From Gammaproteobacteria bacterium (GTDB lineage Bacteria > Pseudomonadota > Gammaproteobacteria > Arenicellales > JAHEKD01), in assembly GCA_024638545.1 (NCBI GenBank), contig JAHEKD010000006.1, forward strand, positions 1 through 10,706: a stretch of DNA of 10,706 nucleotides, read 5' to 3'. The translations under genes and the position numbers were made by a program. The number at the start of each line of letters is the position of its first letter. The stretch's first letter is position 1. The notes below the pieces were generated by a model that did not search any database, had not been told where the DNA came from, and saw only the letters and a list, made by a program, of their open reading frames with translations. This document shows positions 1 through 5,963 of the stretch, in pieces.

Positions 1-396
1 ATATCCCAGTTCAGCCGGTGCGTGGGTAACGGCCACCTCATCGTCGTCCTCAAAAACCTCATCTATATATGGCGGCAGGAAGCTCTTTTGATAGGCCTCA
101 AAAATCCTGCCACAGCCAGTCATGCCAAACGGCTGTAATTCTGCAGCCCTTAAGGCCCCCATGCTTGCTGCGCCACACACATTCGTGCCTCGATTCATCG
201 CCCAAAGAATTTCTTTGTGCCATACGGCGGGAACCTGATTGAAATATCCATCAATAATGCCGATGACCTGCGGTTGATAAAGTTTCGTGATTCGATAAAC
301 ATCGCCATATTTAATTGGCGGCAGGTAGACCGCATCCAGGCGGGATTTTGCCTGTTCAACTGGCAGGGTCGGTCCAAGAAATACAAAGGGCTTCAT
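1..396 (-). CDS. tfuA: TfuA-like protein, partial (C-terminal part lies outside the window)
   Basis: The reading frame opens with ATG at 396 and stays open to the window edge, giving 132 residues. It starts MKPFVFLGPTLP and continues with PPIKYGDVY (about residues 27-35), GIIDGYF (46-52), PAVWHKEIL (56-64), the block CGAASMGALRAAEL (74-87) and DDDEVAVTHAPAELGY at the visible end. These blocks are the hallmark of the TfuA family, named after trifolitoxin biosynthesis. TfuA proteins partner with YcaO enzymes. In methanogens and in thioviridamide-type clusters the pair installs a backbone thioamide, with TfuA thought to help deliver sulfur. The gene lies 12 bases behind the ycaO stop on the same strand, so the two are almost certainly co-transcribed. 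No clear Shine-Dalgarno sequence is visible in the 12-base gap, so translation may depend on coupling. The family call is firm; the substrate is unknown. Confidence 0.9.
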   Translation of the reverse strand, partial: MKPFVFLGPTLPVEQAKSRLDAVYLPPIKYGDVYRITKLYQPQVIGIIDGYFNQVPAVWHKEILWAMNRGTNVCGAASMGALRAAELQPFGMTGCGRIFEAYQKSFLPPYIDEVFEDDDEVAVTHAPAELGY

Positions 397-408
397 TTAC
401 TGATCACG

Positions 409-1632
409 TTAGCCAAAATCAAACGGTAATTTCATCAGTGCTTTAGCCCTGCGTCCAGGTATATAGCTGCTGTGCCAGTGTCCATAGGCCCCTTCCAGCC
501 CTGGAACAACGACCTTGGCGACCGCCAGGCCAAATTCAGTCTTGCTGAGATCGACAGCAATAACCTCATCTATGCCTACCGCGTTGAGTTGTTTCAAACA
601 CAGCTCGAGGTCTTCATCGATATGTTCATTATCAAAAGTAGCGGTTGCCGCAAAATCTGTCATGGGTTGATGATTTTTGAATTGATTTAATCCCAGGAAA
701 CGCCGGCGCTGCCTGCGGGTAATTTTATATTCTGATAATCCCACATCATCCCGGCTGCCGGCAATGTAGGTAGCTCGTGCCTGTGCTGCTTCGGTGATGG
801 CACGCGATAGCGCAACTTCTTTAGCGGCATGACAGCCGGCGCCAAACTCCGGATCTGCCCAGTCGTTTTCATCACCTATCGCCAGACAAATATAGCTGGG
901 TAAACCGATATCGCTGGTCATGTCCCAGATTTTGATTTTAATATTTGCATCCTCAAATTTCTCAATCAACCAGCGGCAGCTTGCATCATTGATGCTGTCG
1001 GGATCCACGCCGCTTGCAATTTGTTGGCTTACAGCACGCTGGTTCCACAGCGCTTCGGCGTCTCTTTCAACAACCTCAAAAATTGCATGGCAAATGGCTT
1101 CATTGAGCGTATTGCCTGACGCCAGGCCGTTAGTGTTGGCAGCGAACAAACCGCTGCCGCTGAGATCGGGTATCGTATAGTCGGTACTGACCATTTCGAA
1201 TGGCAGCCAGCACGGACTGCTGTTAAGCAGGTTCTTGCCTTCAATCCAGAATAATGGCTGATCACTGCTAACCGTCTGTTTCGAAATCTGTGCCAGTCCG
1301 GTTGTATCTGCCACCGAAACATAATTAACCAGCTGGTTAATGCTGGCGTATTTTAGTGGTTGGATAATCGTCTCGGCGTGATAGGTTTCGACAGATTCCA
1401 TGATCGCAGATACCTTTGCAGCGTCCGGCGCCAGGCCTTTGCCCTGTGAAACAGAAATCGAACGTGACATTGGCCTGAAGGAGGTATAAACCGGAATGCC
1501 AACTCGATCAAGCCCGGTCACGTTAGCTACTCTGGTTATGCCCATCTCGGATAACAAGGGCTGCACCCGCCTCAAGGTATCACCCGGTGCCAGCGCACGA
1601 TGAGTACCTAAACGATATGCTTTAATTTCCAT
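409..1632 (-). CDS. ycaO: YcaO-like cyclodehydratase/thioamide synthetase, TfuA-associated type
   Basis: This 407-residue protein belongs to the ATP-dependent YcaO family, which activates a peptide backbone amide. It opens with the usual conserved block: YRLGTHR (6-12), MGITRVANVTGLDRVGIPVY (30-49) and SVSQGKGLAPDAA (60-72). The nucleotide and magnesium motifs follow: Ser75-x3-Glu79-xx-Glu82, His182-x3-Glu186-xx-Glu189-Arg-Asp, and ITEAAQARATYIAGSRDD (279-296). The C-terminus ends LPFDFG and lacks the proline-rich PxPxP tail typical of azoline-forming YcaOs. Together with the adjacent tfuA this points to thioamidation rather than azoline formation; that is inference from family knowledge. It is shorter than E. 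coli YcaO, so it is a family member and not an orthologue. No precursor peptide or E1-like partner is visible beside it. The start fits the family's N-terminus; upstream bases show no strong Shine-Dalgarno sequence. Confidence 0.92.
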   Translation of the reverse strand: MEIKAYRLGTHRALAPGDTLRRVQPLLSEMGITRVANVTGLDRVGIPVYTSFRPMSRSISVSQGKGLAPDAAKVSAIMESVETYHAETIIQPLKYASINQLVNYVSVADTTGLAQISKQTVSSDQPLFWIEGKNLLNSSPCWLPFEMVSTDYTIPDLSGSGLFAANTNGLASGNTLNEAICHAIFEVVERDAEALWNQRAVSQQIASGVDPDSINDASCRWLIEKFEDANIKIKIWDMTSDIGLPSYICLAIGDENDWADPEFGAGCHAAKEVALSRAITEAAQARATYIAGSRDDVGLSEYKITRRQRRRFLGLNQFKNHQPMTDFAATATFDNEHIDEDLELCLKQLNAVGIDEVIAVDLSKTEFGLAVAKVVVPGLEGAYGHWHSSYIPGRRAKALMKLPFDFG

Positions 1633-1637
1633 GTTCG

Positions 1638-1651
1638 GTAATGGTTATTAC
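1638..1651. repeat. Small perfect inverted repeat in the ycaO leader
   Basis: GTAAT-GGTT-ATTAC forms 5-base arms around a 4-base centre, 6 to 19 bases upstream of the ycaO start codon. A run of seven T follows on the plus strand. It could be a regulator half-site or a weak hairpin in the ycaO leader. Short arms make chance occurrence plausible. Confidence 0.3.
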
Positions 1652-1679
1652 ATTTTTTTCATCAGTTTGCTATCACCAG

Positions 1680-1694
1680 ATTCGCTTAGCGAAT
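1680..1694. promoter_or_regulatory. 15-bp perfect palindrome, candidate operator in the ycaO/PBP divergent region
   Basis: ATTCGCT-T-AGCGAAT has two perfect 7-base arms around a single central base. It sits 47 bases from the ycaO start and 49 bases from the start of the transpeptidase gene, near the middle of the 111-base region shared by the two divergent genes. That location and symmetry suit a dimeric transcription factor that could control both sides. No specific regulator is recognised. Confidence 0.45.
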
Positions 1695-1703
1695 AAAATA
1701 CCG

Positions 1704-1732
1704 TTAACTTATGCCATAGTGTAACGTATACC
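1704..1732 (+). promoter_or_regulatory. Possible sigma70-type promoter for the transpeptidase-thyA transcript
   Basis: TTAACT (1704-1709) and TATACC (1727-1732) each match the consensus at four of six positions and are 17 bases apart. If used, transcription would start near 1739, leaving a leader of only about five bases before the ATG at 1744. This is a weak call based on spacing and partial matches. Confidence 0.25.
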
Positions 1733-1743
1733 CTGTAGACAGG
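1732..1743 (+). repeat. 12-bp inverted repeat touching the transpeptidase start codon
   Basis: CCTGT-AG-ACAGG is a perfect inverted repeat ending at the base before the ATG at 1744. The only Shine-Dalgarno-like bases (AGG) lie inside it, directly against the start codon, so ribosome access may be poor or controlled. It may equally be an operator or a chance match. Confidence 0.3.
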
Positions 1744-3237
1744 ATGAGCGATTTAGATCAAACAAATGCAACCCTGAAAGGACCGGATAAACCGGATCGG
1801 CCTGATGATACCAGCGGTGTCCTGCCCGATCAAAACCTTTCAAATCACAGGATCAGCCGCCAAAAACAGGCACGGCTAAGTGCACCCAGGCGAAAAGTCT
1901 CGCGACCTCGCCGACCACGGCAAAATTATTCACCGGGTAAAGTCGTCTTCCTGGTTTCGACGCTGCTCGCCGGAGCGATAATCATTAAGGTGCTGCTGTT
2001 CCCGGGTAATGACGGCAACTTTGAAATTACTCAACTGGCCGAAGAAATTACAGAAAATTCCACTCAATCCCGCTCGACCAAGTCAAAGTCGAAAGGTTTA
2101 GTTTTGAAAGCCGAAGATTTTTCGGCAAGTTTATTATTTGCAGCAGGTCAAAATGATTTTCCAACACAGCGTGATATTCTTGTCCAGGGACACGAGTTTC
2201 CGTTACAGCTTGTCTACACGCTTAATGAAGATTTGCAGCTGGTGCTGTCGGACTGGCTTGATCGTTACGATCCTGACTTTGCTGTTGCTGTGGCCATTGA
2301 CCCTGTATCCGGAAGGATCCTGGCATTAACTACTCACGTCAGTGACGGCGAACCAATGGGAAACCTGGCAACGTCATCGGCTTTTCCAGCCGCCTCGGTG
2401 TTTAAAATTGTTACTGCCGCTGCAGCCCTGGACTTGGGCAAGCTAAATCCCAAATCGGTTATCCCGTTTAACGGCAAGTCTACGTCTTTATATAAAAAAA
2501 ATGTTTTTGAACATAAAAATAACAAGTGGACACGTAAACCAACGCTGGACGTTGCGTTTGCAAAGTCGATCAATACAGTGTTTGGTCGAATAGGACTGTT
2601 CACCGTCGGTGCAGAGCAACTAAAGAGTTACGCAGATCGATTTCAGTTTAATACCAAAATTTCCACAGATATTCCGATTGATCCGAGCCGCACCTATATC
2701 CCGGTACAGGATGACTGGGCAGTGGTAGAGGCCGCTTCGGGTTATACCAACAAAATCACATTAAGTCCGCTGCATGGTGCCGCCCTGGCGGCCACGATGA
2801 TTAATGGTGGCAAACTGATGCGTCCATACATGGTAGAACGTGCCTACGATAAAAAAGGCCGTCTGGTTTATAAAGGTAATCCGCAGCAACTGGCGCTGGC
2901 CATTACCCCGGAAACGGCTGTCAACATGCAGAAGCTGATGGCCAAAACCATATCCGCCGGTACGGCAAGACGTTCATTTCGCGATTTTTTTAAAGGCCAG
3001 TATGCCGATGTCCGTGTTGGTGGAAAGACCGGCACGTTATCAGGCGGTACGCTCAAGGGTCTGAACGACTGGTTTGTGGGTTACGCCTACACTGACAACA
3101 AGAAGCTGGCGTTCGCCGTTTTGAATATAAATCTTGATAAATGGAAGGTCAAATCACACTATTTGTCGCGTTTGATGATTGAACATTTTTTTGATCAAAC
3201 GGCAGATGTCAATATGACAGCAAGCCAGGAAAACTAA
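1744..3237 (+). CDS. Membrane-anchored penicillin-binding protein, transpeptidase domain
   Basis: This 497-residue protein has a basic, proline-rich cytoplasmic tail (about 35-60, many Arg/Lys), one membrane helix (about 67-86, KVVFLVSTLLAGAIIIKVLL) and a periplasmic DD-transpeptidase domain. All three penicillin-binding motifs are present in order: Ser218-Val-Phe-Lys221 with the nucleophilic serine (in FPAASVFKI), Ser275-Ile-Asn277, and Lys428-Thr-Gly-Thr431. It should cross-link peptidoglycan stem peptides and bind beta-lactams. Only about 130 residues lie between the helix and SxxK, and no glycosyltransferase domain is present, so it is not class A. It is also too short for the full pedestal of PBP2 or PBP3. 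It resembles compact class B-like transpeptidases; the exact subfamily is not recognised. The ATG at 1744 is the only usable one, since the next Met is residue 206. thyA follows after 24 bases with no terminator, suggesting co-transcription. Confidence 0.88.
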   Translation: MSDLDQTNATLKGPDKPDRPDDTSGVLPDQNLSNHRISRQKQARLSAPRRKVSRPRRPRQNYSPGKVVFLVSTLLAGAIIIKVLLFPGNDGNFEITQLAEEITENSTQSRSTKSKSKGLVLKAEDFSASLLFAAGQNDFPTQRDILVQGHEFPLQLVYTLNEDLQLVLSDWLDRYDPDFAVAVAIDPVSGRILALTTHVSDGEPMGNLATSSAFPAASVFKIVTAAAALDLGKLNPKSVIPFNGKSTSLYKKNVFEHKNNKWTRKPTLDVAFAKSINTVFGRIGLFTVGAEQLKSYADRFQFNTKISTDIPIDPSRTYIPVQDDWAVVEAASGYTNKITLSPLHGAALAATMINGGKLMRPYMVERAYDKKGRLVYKGNPQQLALAITPETAVNMQKLMAKTISAGTARRSFRDFFKGQYADVRVGGKTGTLSGGTLKGLNDWFVGYAYTDNKKLAFAVLNINLDKWKVKSHYLSRLMIEHFFDQTADVNMTASQEN

Positions 3238-3251
3238 TTCAGAAATAATGC

Positions 3252-3256
3252 AGGAA
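3252..3256 (+). promoter_or_regulatory. Ribosome binding site of thyA
   Basis: AGGAA lies 5 bases before the ATG at 3262, a good match and spacing. It supports this start and lies in the 24-base gap after the transpeptidase stop codon, consistent with one transcript. Confidence 0.7.
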
Positions 3257-3261
3257 ATATT

Positions 3262-4140
3262 ATGCAACAATATCTTCAAACCGTGCGTGAGGTTCTGCAT
3301 AAAGGCACGCGCAAGGAAAACCGCACCGGTGTTGATACCATGTCAACATTCAATATCAATTATGAAATAGATCTGCGTGAAGGTTTTCCACTTCTGACCA
3401 CGAAAGAAATTTCCTGGAAGAATATTGTTGTTGAAAACCTGTGGTTTCTTTCCGGGGACACACACATCGGATTATTGAAAAAACACAATTGTAAATTCTG
3501 GGATCCCTGGGCGGATGAAAATGGCAGGGTGCCCAGTGCATACGGAAATTTCTGGCGTCACTATCCGATCCATGAACAGCAAAAGATTGCTTTCAATGAC
3601 CAGATCGCCTACGTGCTGACCACCTTGAAGACAAGCCCAATGAGCAGGCGTATGCTGGTTCTTGCCTGGGCACCAGGAAATGCGCAAACCAGTGAATTGC
3701 CACCCTGCCACGCGATGTGGGTGCTCAATGTCCAAAATGATGAAAACGGCGAACCTTTGCTGAATTTGCATTTGACCCAGCGCAGCTGTGATATTGCACT
3801 TGGTGTGCCCTATAACATTGCCGGTTATGCTTTCATACTTGAATTGATGTCTCATTTGAGCGGTATTCGGGCCGGCATTTTTGCACACACGTTAATTGAT
3901 GCGCACATTTATACCGCCAAGGCGGATGGATCAATGGCTGAATATGATCATATTCCCGGTTTGCGAGAACAGTTAACGCGTGACGTACGCTCATTACCAC
4001 AGCTGACGATTGATCCCTCGATCACCGCCTTGGAAAACTTAACGCCGCTATTGGAAGCTGATACAGATGAATTGTTGGCTAAATTCAGGCTGGATGGCTA
4101 TGATCCACACCCGTTTATTCCCTTTAAAGTGGCGGTCTAG
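3262..4140 (+). CDS. thyA: Thymidylate synthase
   Basis: ThyA methylates dUMP to dTMP with 5,10-methylene-tetrahydrofolate, releasing dihydrofolate. Key residues visible in the 292-residue protein: Arg21 (phosphate binding, RTG), Glu58 and WFLSGDTHI (61-69), FWDPWADENG (79-88), the Arg129-Arg130 pair, catalytic Cys149 in LPPCHAMW, QRSCD (173-177), Asn185 in GVPYNIAGYA, His215 and Tyr217 in DAHIY, and the C-terminal GYDPHP (279-284). It is about 28 residues longer than E. coli ThyA. The extra length falls around residues 138-165, after DAHIY (an insertion with GSMAEYDHIPGLREQ) and near 255-272. This marks a longer ThyA subfamily rather than the enterobacterial one. In the segment before DAHIY an Ile (212) stands where E. 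coli and eukaryotic enzymes have Gly. folA follows on the same strand after an unusual 239-base gap. Confidence 0.97.
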   Translation: MQQYLQTVREVLHKGTRKENRTGVDTMSTFNINYEIDLREGFPLLTTKEISWKNIVVENLWFLSGDTHIGLLKKHNCKFWDPWADENGRVPSAYGNFWRHYPIHEQQKIAFNDQIAYVLTTLKTSPMSRRMLVLAWAPGNAQTSELPPCHAMWVLNVQNDENGEPLLNLHLTQRSCDIALGVPYNIAGYAFILELMSHLSGIRAGIFAHTLIDAHIYTAKADGSMAEYDHIPGLREQLTRDVRSLPQLTIDPSITALENLTPLLEADTDELLAKFRLDGYDPHPFIPFKVAV

Positions 4141-4216
4141 AGTTTGCTGACAGTTATACAGCGCCACCCGGCCTGCACAGCTAGGGGAGAAAATTGGAGA
4201 ATACCCATCCTGCTCT

Positions 4217-4234
4217 GTTTATTGATCATTAAAC
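4217..4234. repeat. 18-bp near-perfect palindrome in the thyA-folA spacer
   Basis: GTTTA-T-TGATCA-T-TAAAC is symmetric except for one T/T pair in each arm. The TGATCA core is itself palindromic. The shape suits an operator; it could also form an A+T-rich RNA hairpin. It overlaps the end of the small TTG-started frame noted in the spacer. Confidence 0.35.
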
Positions 4235-4250
4235 GCCGACACTGTTCCTA

Positions 4251-4264
4251 TGCCCTTCGGGGCA
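4251..4264 (+). other. RNA hairpin with C(UUCG)G tetraloop
   Basis: TGCCC-TTCG-GGGCA forms a perfect 5-base-pair stem closed by the extra-stable C(UUCG)G tetraloop. No U-run follows, so it is not an intrinsic terminator. It could stabilise the transcript end or be part of a larger folded leader upstream of folA. Confidence 0.45.
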
Positions 4265-4293
4265 GGTCAGGTAGAACCGCGTTATTGAAGTCC

Positions 4294-4332
4294 ATCCGCA
4301 ATAGGCTCATGGCCGTAGTTGCTAATCCGCAA
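4294..4332 (+). repeat. Direct repeat ATCCGCAA, two copies 31 bases apart
   Basis: ATCCGCAA occurs at 4294-4301 and 4325-4332. The following bases also resemble each other (taGGCTCA and acGGCCTCA), giving an imperfect repeat of about 18 bases. The second copy lies inside the 4311-4338 hairpin, so the first copy could compete for pairing. Origin by local duplication is likely. Confidence 0.4.
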
Positions 4333-4338
4333 ACGGCC
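4311..4338 (+). other. Bulged hairpin upstream of folA
   Basis: GGCCGT (4311-4316) pairs with ACGGCC (4333-4338) and, inside it, TTGC (4319-4322) pairs with GCAA (4329-4332). This leaves an AG bulge on the 5' side and a TAATCC loop. That is ten base pairs in two helices, 41 bases before the first folA ATG. It has no T-run, so a regulatory or stabilising role is more likely than termination. Confidence 0.45.
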
Positions 4339-4372
4339 TCACTGCTCACCTGAATCCATAGAGCAGCTGGCG

Positions 4373-4378
4373 TATAAT
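4373..4378 (+). promoter_or_regulatory. Consensus -10 box directly before folA
   Basis: TATAAT is a perfect -10 hexamer. At 17-base spacing the -35 position holds CTGAAT, a three-of-six match. A promoter here would start transcription near 4385, one base before the ATG at 4386, making a leaderless folA mRNA. No Shine-Dalgarno sequence is visible before either folA ATG, which fits this reading but does not prove it. Confidence 0.35.
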
Positions 4379-4379
4379 A

Positions 4380-4880
4380 ATGATAATGACAAAATCCAGG
4401 TCAATCACAGCCATTGTGGCCATGAATAAGGACAGAATAATAGGAAAAGATGGTGCATTACCCTGGCACTATTCCGAGGATTTAAAGCGATTTAAGCGTA
4501 AAACTATCCATTCAACAATCATCATGGGACGTAAAACCTGGGAATCGATTGGCAGCAAGCCTTTGCCCGCACGGCGAAATATCGTTATTTCAACAAACCC
4601 CGTGGCCGATGTCGAAGCCTATACTTCCGTCAAAAAAGCCATCGATCACGTCAATGATGACATCTGGATAATAGGCGGCGGGCAGATTTATAATTGCGCG
4701 CTTGCTTTTTGTGATGCGGTTGATGTCACCTGGATACCGGATGAGGTCGAGGGCGAAAACCTGGTTCGATTCGCTGAGCTGGACCCGGCGCTATGGCAGC
4801 CAGGCAAAATAGCGGTTAACGAAAATGATGCGCGCCTGATGCATCAGGTATTTACTCGCAAAGGGCATCATACTGCTTAA
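4380..4880 (+). CDS. folA: Dihydrofolate reductase
   Basis: DHFR reduces dihydrofolate to tetrahydrofolate with NADPH, regenerating the cofactor that ThyA oxidises. With the start at 4380 the protein has 166 residues, the usual size. It shows AIVAMNKDRIIGKDGALPWH (11-30), the active-site acid Asp34 in YSEDLKRFK, IIMGRKTWESIG (47-58), PLPARRNIVIS (61-71) and the cofactor loop WIIGGGQIYN (96-105). The LPWHYSEDLKRFK form differs from the E. coli LPADLAWFK-type helix and is more like that of other bacterial lineages. A second in-frame ATG at 4386 would give 164 residues and fits family N-termini equally well. Neither start has a clear Shine-Dalgarno sequence, while a perfect -10 box lies just upstream. 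The 3' end overlaps the convergent Sel1 gene by 29 bases, with no terminator between them. Confidence 0.96.
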   Translation: MIMTKSRSITAIVAMNKDRIIGKDGALPWHYSEDLKRFKRKTIHSTIIMGRKTWESIGSKPLPARRNIVISTNPVADVEAYTSVKKAIDHVNDDIWIIGGGQIYNCALAFCDAVDVTWIPDEVEGENLVRFAELDPALWQPGKIAVNENDARLMHQVFTRKGHHTA

Positions 4881-5520
4881 AGCCTGACTGCGTTTGTTTA
4901 ACAACCTTAAGAGTGCTGCACAGTTCGGTACGTGCATCAGGAAGATTCTGCCTGGCGGCTTTTTCATACCAGAATAAGGCTGCCTCAAGATCAATGGGTA
5001 CACCGCGTCCGGTGGCTAGCTTTCTGGCCAGCGCGAGCTGGGTTGGACCATCACCGCCCTCTGCCGCCTTTTTATACCACTGAACACAGACGGGTTCATT
5101 TTTTGTGACGCCTTTTCCTGTGCAGTACATGACCCCGAGCATGCTCATTGCGCCGATCCTGCCACCTGAAGCGGCCAGCTGGGCATACTGAAAGGCTTTA
5201 GTGTAATTTTGGGGGACCCCTCTGCCGCCGTGATAATATCGCCGCGCCAGTGCCTCCTGGGCAAGATGACTGCCGTTCTTGGCCGCTTCTTCAAACCAGT
5301 AGATCGATTTTTCATAATCCTGCGCCGTGCCGTCACCATAATAATAACGTCTCGCTAACTCGACTTGTGCATCGGCATCGCCACCACTGGCTTTTATTCG
5401 GTCAGGTAATGCAAAACTTGTTGTGCAGGATGTTAAAAAGATCAGCGAGCTGACTGTTAAAACTATTTTTAAAAAATTTACCATCGCATGTTGCTGACTA
5501 AAGACAGTTAAATTCATCAT
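4852..5520 (-). CDS. Sel1-repeat lipoprotein
   Basis: The 222-residue product carries a lipoprotein signal: a hydrophobic stretch (about 16-29) ending in Leu-Thr-Ser-Cys, with Cys32 as the lipidation site. The mature part is made of about four Sel1-like repeats (near 48-83, 84-120, 121-156 and 157-192), each with the A-x3-L-x-x-x-Y/A...G.GV pattern followed by WxxxAA. The third and fourth hold GMYCTGKGV-like and GRGV turns. Such alpha-solenoids act as protein-binding scaffolds; the partner is unknown. Met13 would give a more standard signal peptide (MVNFLKIVLTV), but the ATG at 5520 has a modest GGA five bases upstream, and neither site has a strong ribosome binding site. It is last in the cyclase operon, 20 bases behind the VOC gene, and its end overlaps the convergent folA. 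Confidence 0.85.
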   Translation of the reverse strand: MMNLTVFSQQHAMVNFLKIVLTVSSLIFLTSCTTSFALPDRIKASGGDADAQVELARRYYYGDGTAQDYEKSIYWFEEAAKNGSHLAQEALARRYYHGGRGVPQNYTKAFQYAQLAASGGRIGAMSMLGVMYCTGKGVTKNEPVCVQWYKKAAEGGDGPTQLALARKLATGRGVPIDLEAALFWYEKAARQNLPDARTELCSTLKVVKQTQSGFKQYDALCE

Positions 5521-5540
5521 AATCGTCCATTACCGATTTT

Positions 5541-5963
5541 TTACCATTCGCCGGTATTAGGCATAGACGCCCAGGGTTCCTGCGGCTCCAGATGTTCGCC
5601 GGACTGAAGTAACTCGATTGAGATGCCGTCTGGTGATCGGACAAATGCCATGTGCCCGTCTCTTGGCGGTCGATTGATTGTAACGCCCCCATCCATCAGC
5701 TTTTTACAACATTCATAGATATTGTCAACCCTGTAGGCCAAATGCCCAAAGTTTCGACCGCCTGTATAGACTTCATCCGAGCCCCAGTTATAGGTTAATT
5801 CCACCTGGGCATCTTCCTGTCCTTTTGCTGCCAGAAAAATCAGGGTGAATTTTCCCGCCTCATTTTCATAACGTCGAATTTCCTTGAGGCCCAGCAGATC
5901 GCAATAAAAATGTAAAGAGGCATCAATATCGGTCACTCTGACCATCGTGTGTAGATATTTCAT
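5541..5963 (-). CDS. Glyoxalase I-like VOC metalloprotein
   Basis: This 140-residue protein closely follows the GloA pattern: LHTMVRV at the N-terminus with metal ligand His5, VELTYNWG with Glu55, [10 protein letters not shown] with His74, and [10 protein letters not shown] with Glu117. These match the four ligands of E. coli GloA (His5, Glu56, His74, Glu122), so a Ni- or Zn-dependent lyase isomerising the methylglyoxal-glutathione hemithioacetal is likely. Other VOC activities remain possible because the glutathione-binding part before PDG is shorter than in E. coli. The tail after residue 121 ([18 protein letters not shown]) is distinct from E. coli GloA. Translation is supported by AAAGGAAA (5970-5977) seven bases from the ATG. 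The start overlaps the hydrolase stop codon by one base (TAATG), so the two are coupled. Confidence 0.87.
   Translation of the reverse strand: MKYLHTMVRVTDIDASLHFYCDLLGLKEIRRYENEAGKFTLIFLAAKGQEDAQVELTYNWGSDEVYTGGRNFGHLAYRVDNIYECCKKLMDGGVTINRPPRDGHMAFVRSPDGISIELLQSGEHLEPQEPWASMPNTGEW

Larger units (their letters stand above)
4141..4379 (+). other. Structured spacer between thyA and folA, no credible full gene
   Basis: No convincing protein is encoded here; the longest frame starts with a rare codon and has no family-like content. The stretch holds a strong Shine-Dalgarno-like GGGGAG (4184-4189) four bases before a TTG that opens a 12-codon frame ending at 4232. After that come an 18-base near-palindrome (4217-4234), a UUCG-capped hairpin (4251-4264), a bulged GC-rich hairpin (4311-4338), an imperfect direct repeat, and a perfect -10 box just before folA. 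No run of T follows any hairpin, so none looks like an intrinsic terminator. The length is unusual next to the tight spacing elsewhere in the window. Confidence 0.55.

Noticed and set aside
1648..1662. Four-residue minus-strand frame (MKKM, then stop) just upstream of ycaO, considered as a leader or precursor peptide.
   Set aside because: Far too short for a RiPP precursor, rich in A by composition, and without a ribosome binding site.
4144..4353. 69-codon plus-strand frame in the thyA-folA spacer.
   Set aside because: It starts with TTG without a ribosome site, has a low-complexity basic composition with no family resemblance, and runs through the RNA-like hairpins.
4880..4912. Possible terminator after folA (TTGTT-T-AACAA, about 4894-4904).
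   Set aside because: The stem is short and A+T-rich, has no loop to speak of and no T-run, and lies inside the Sel1 coding sequence.
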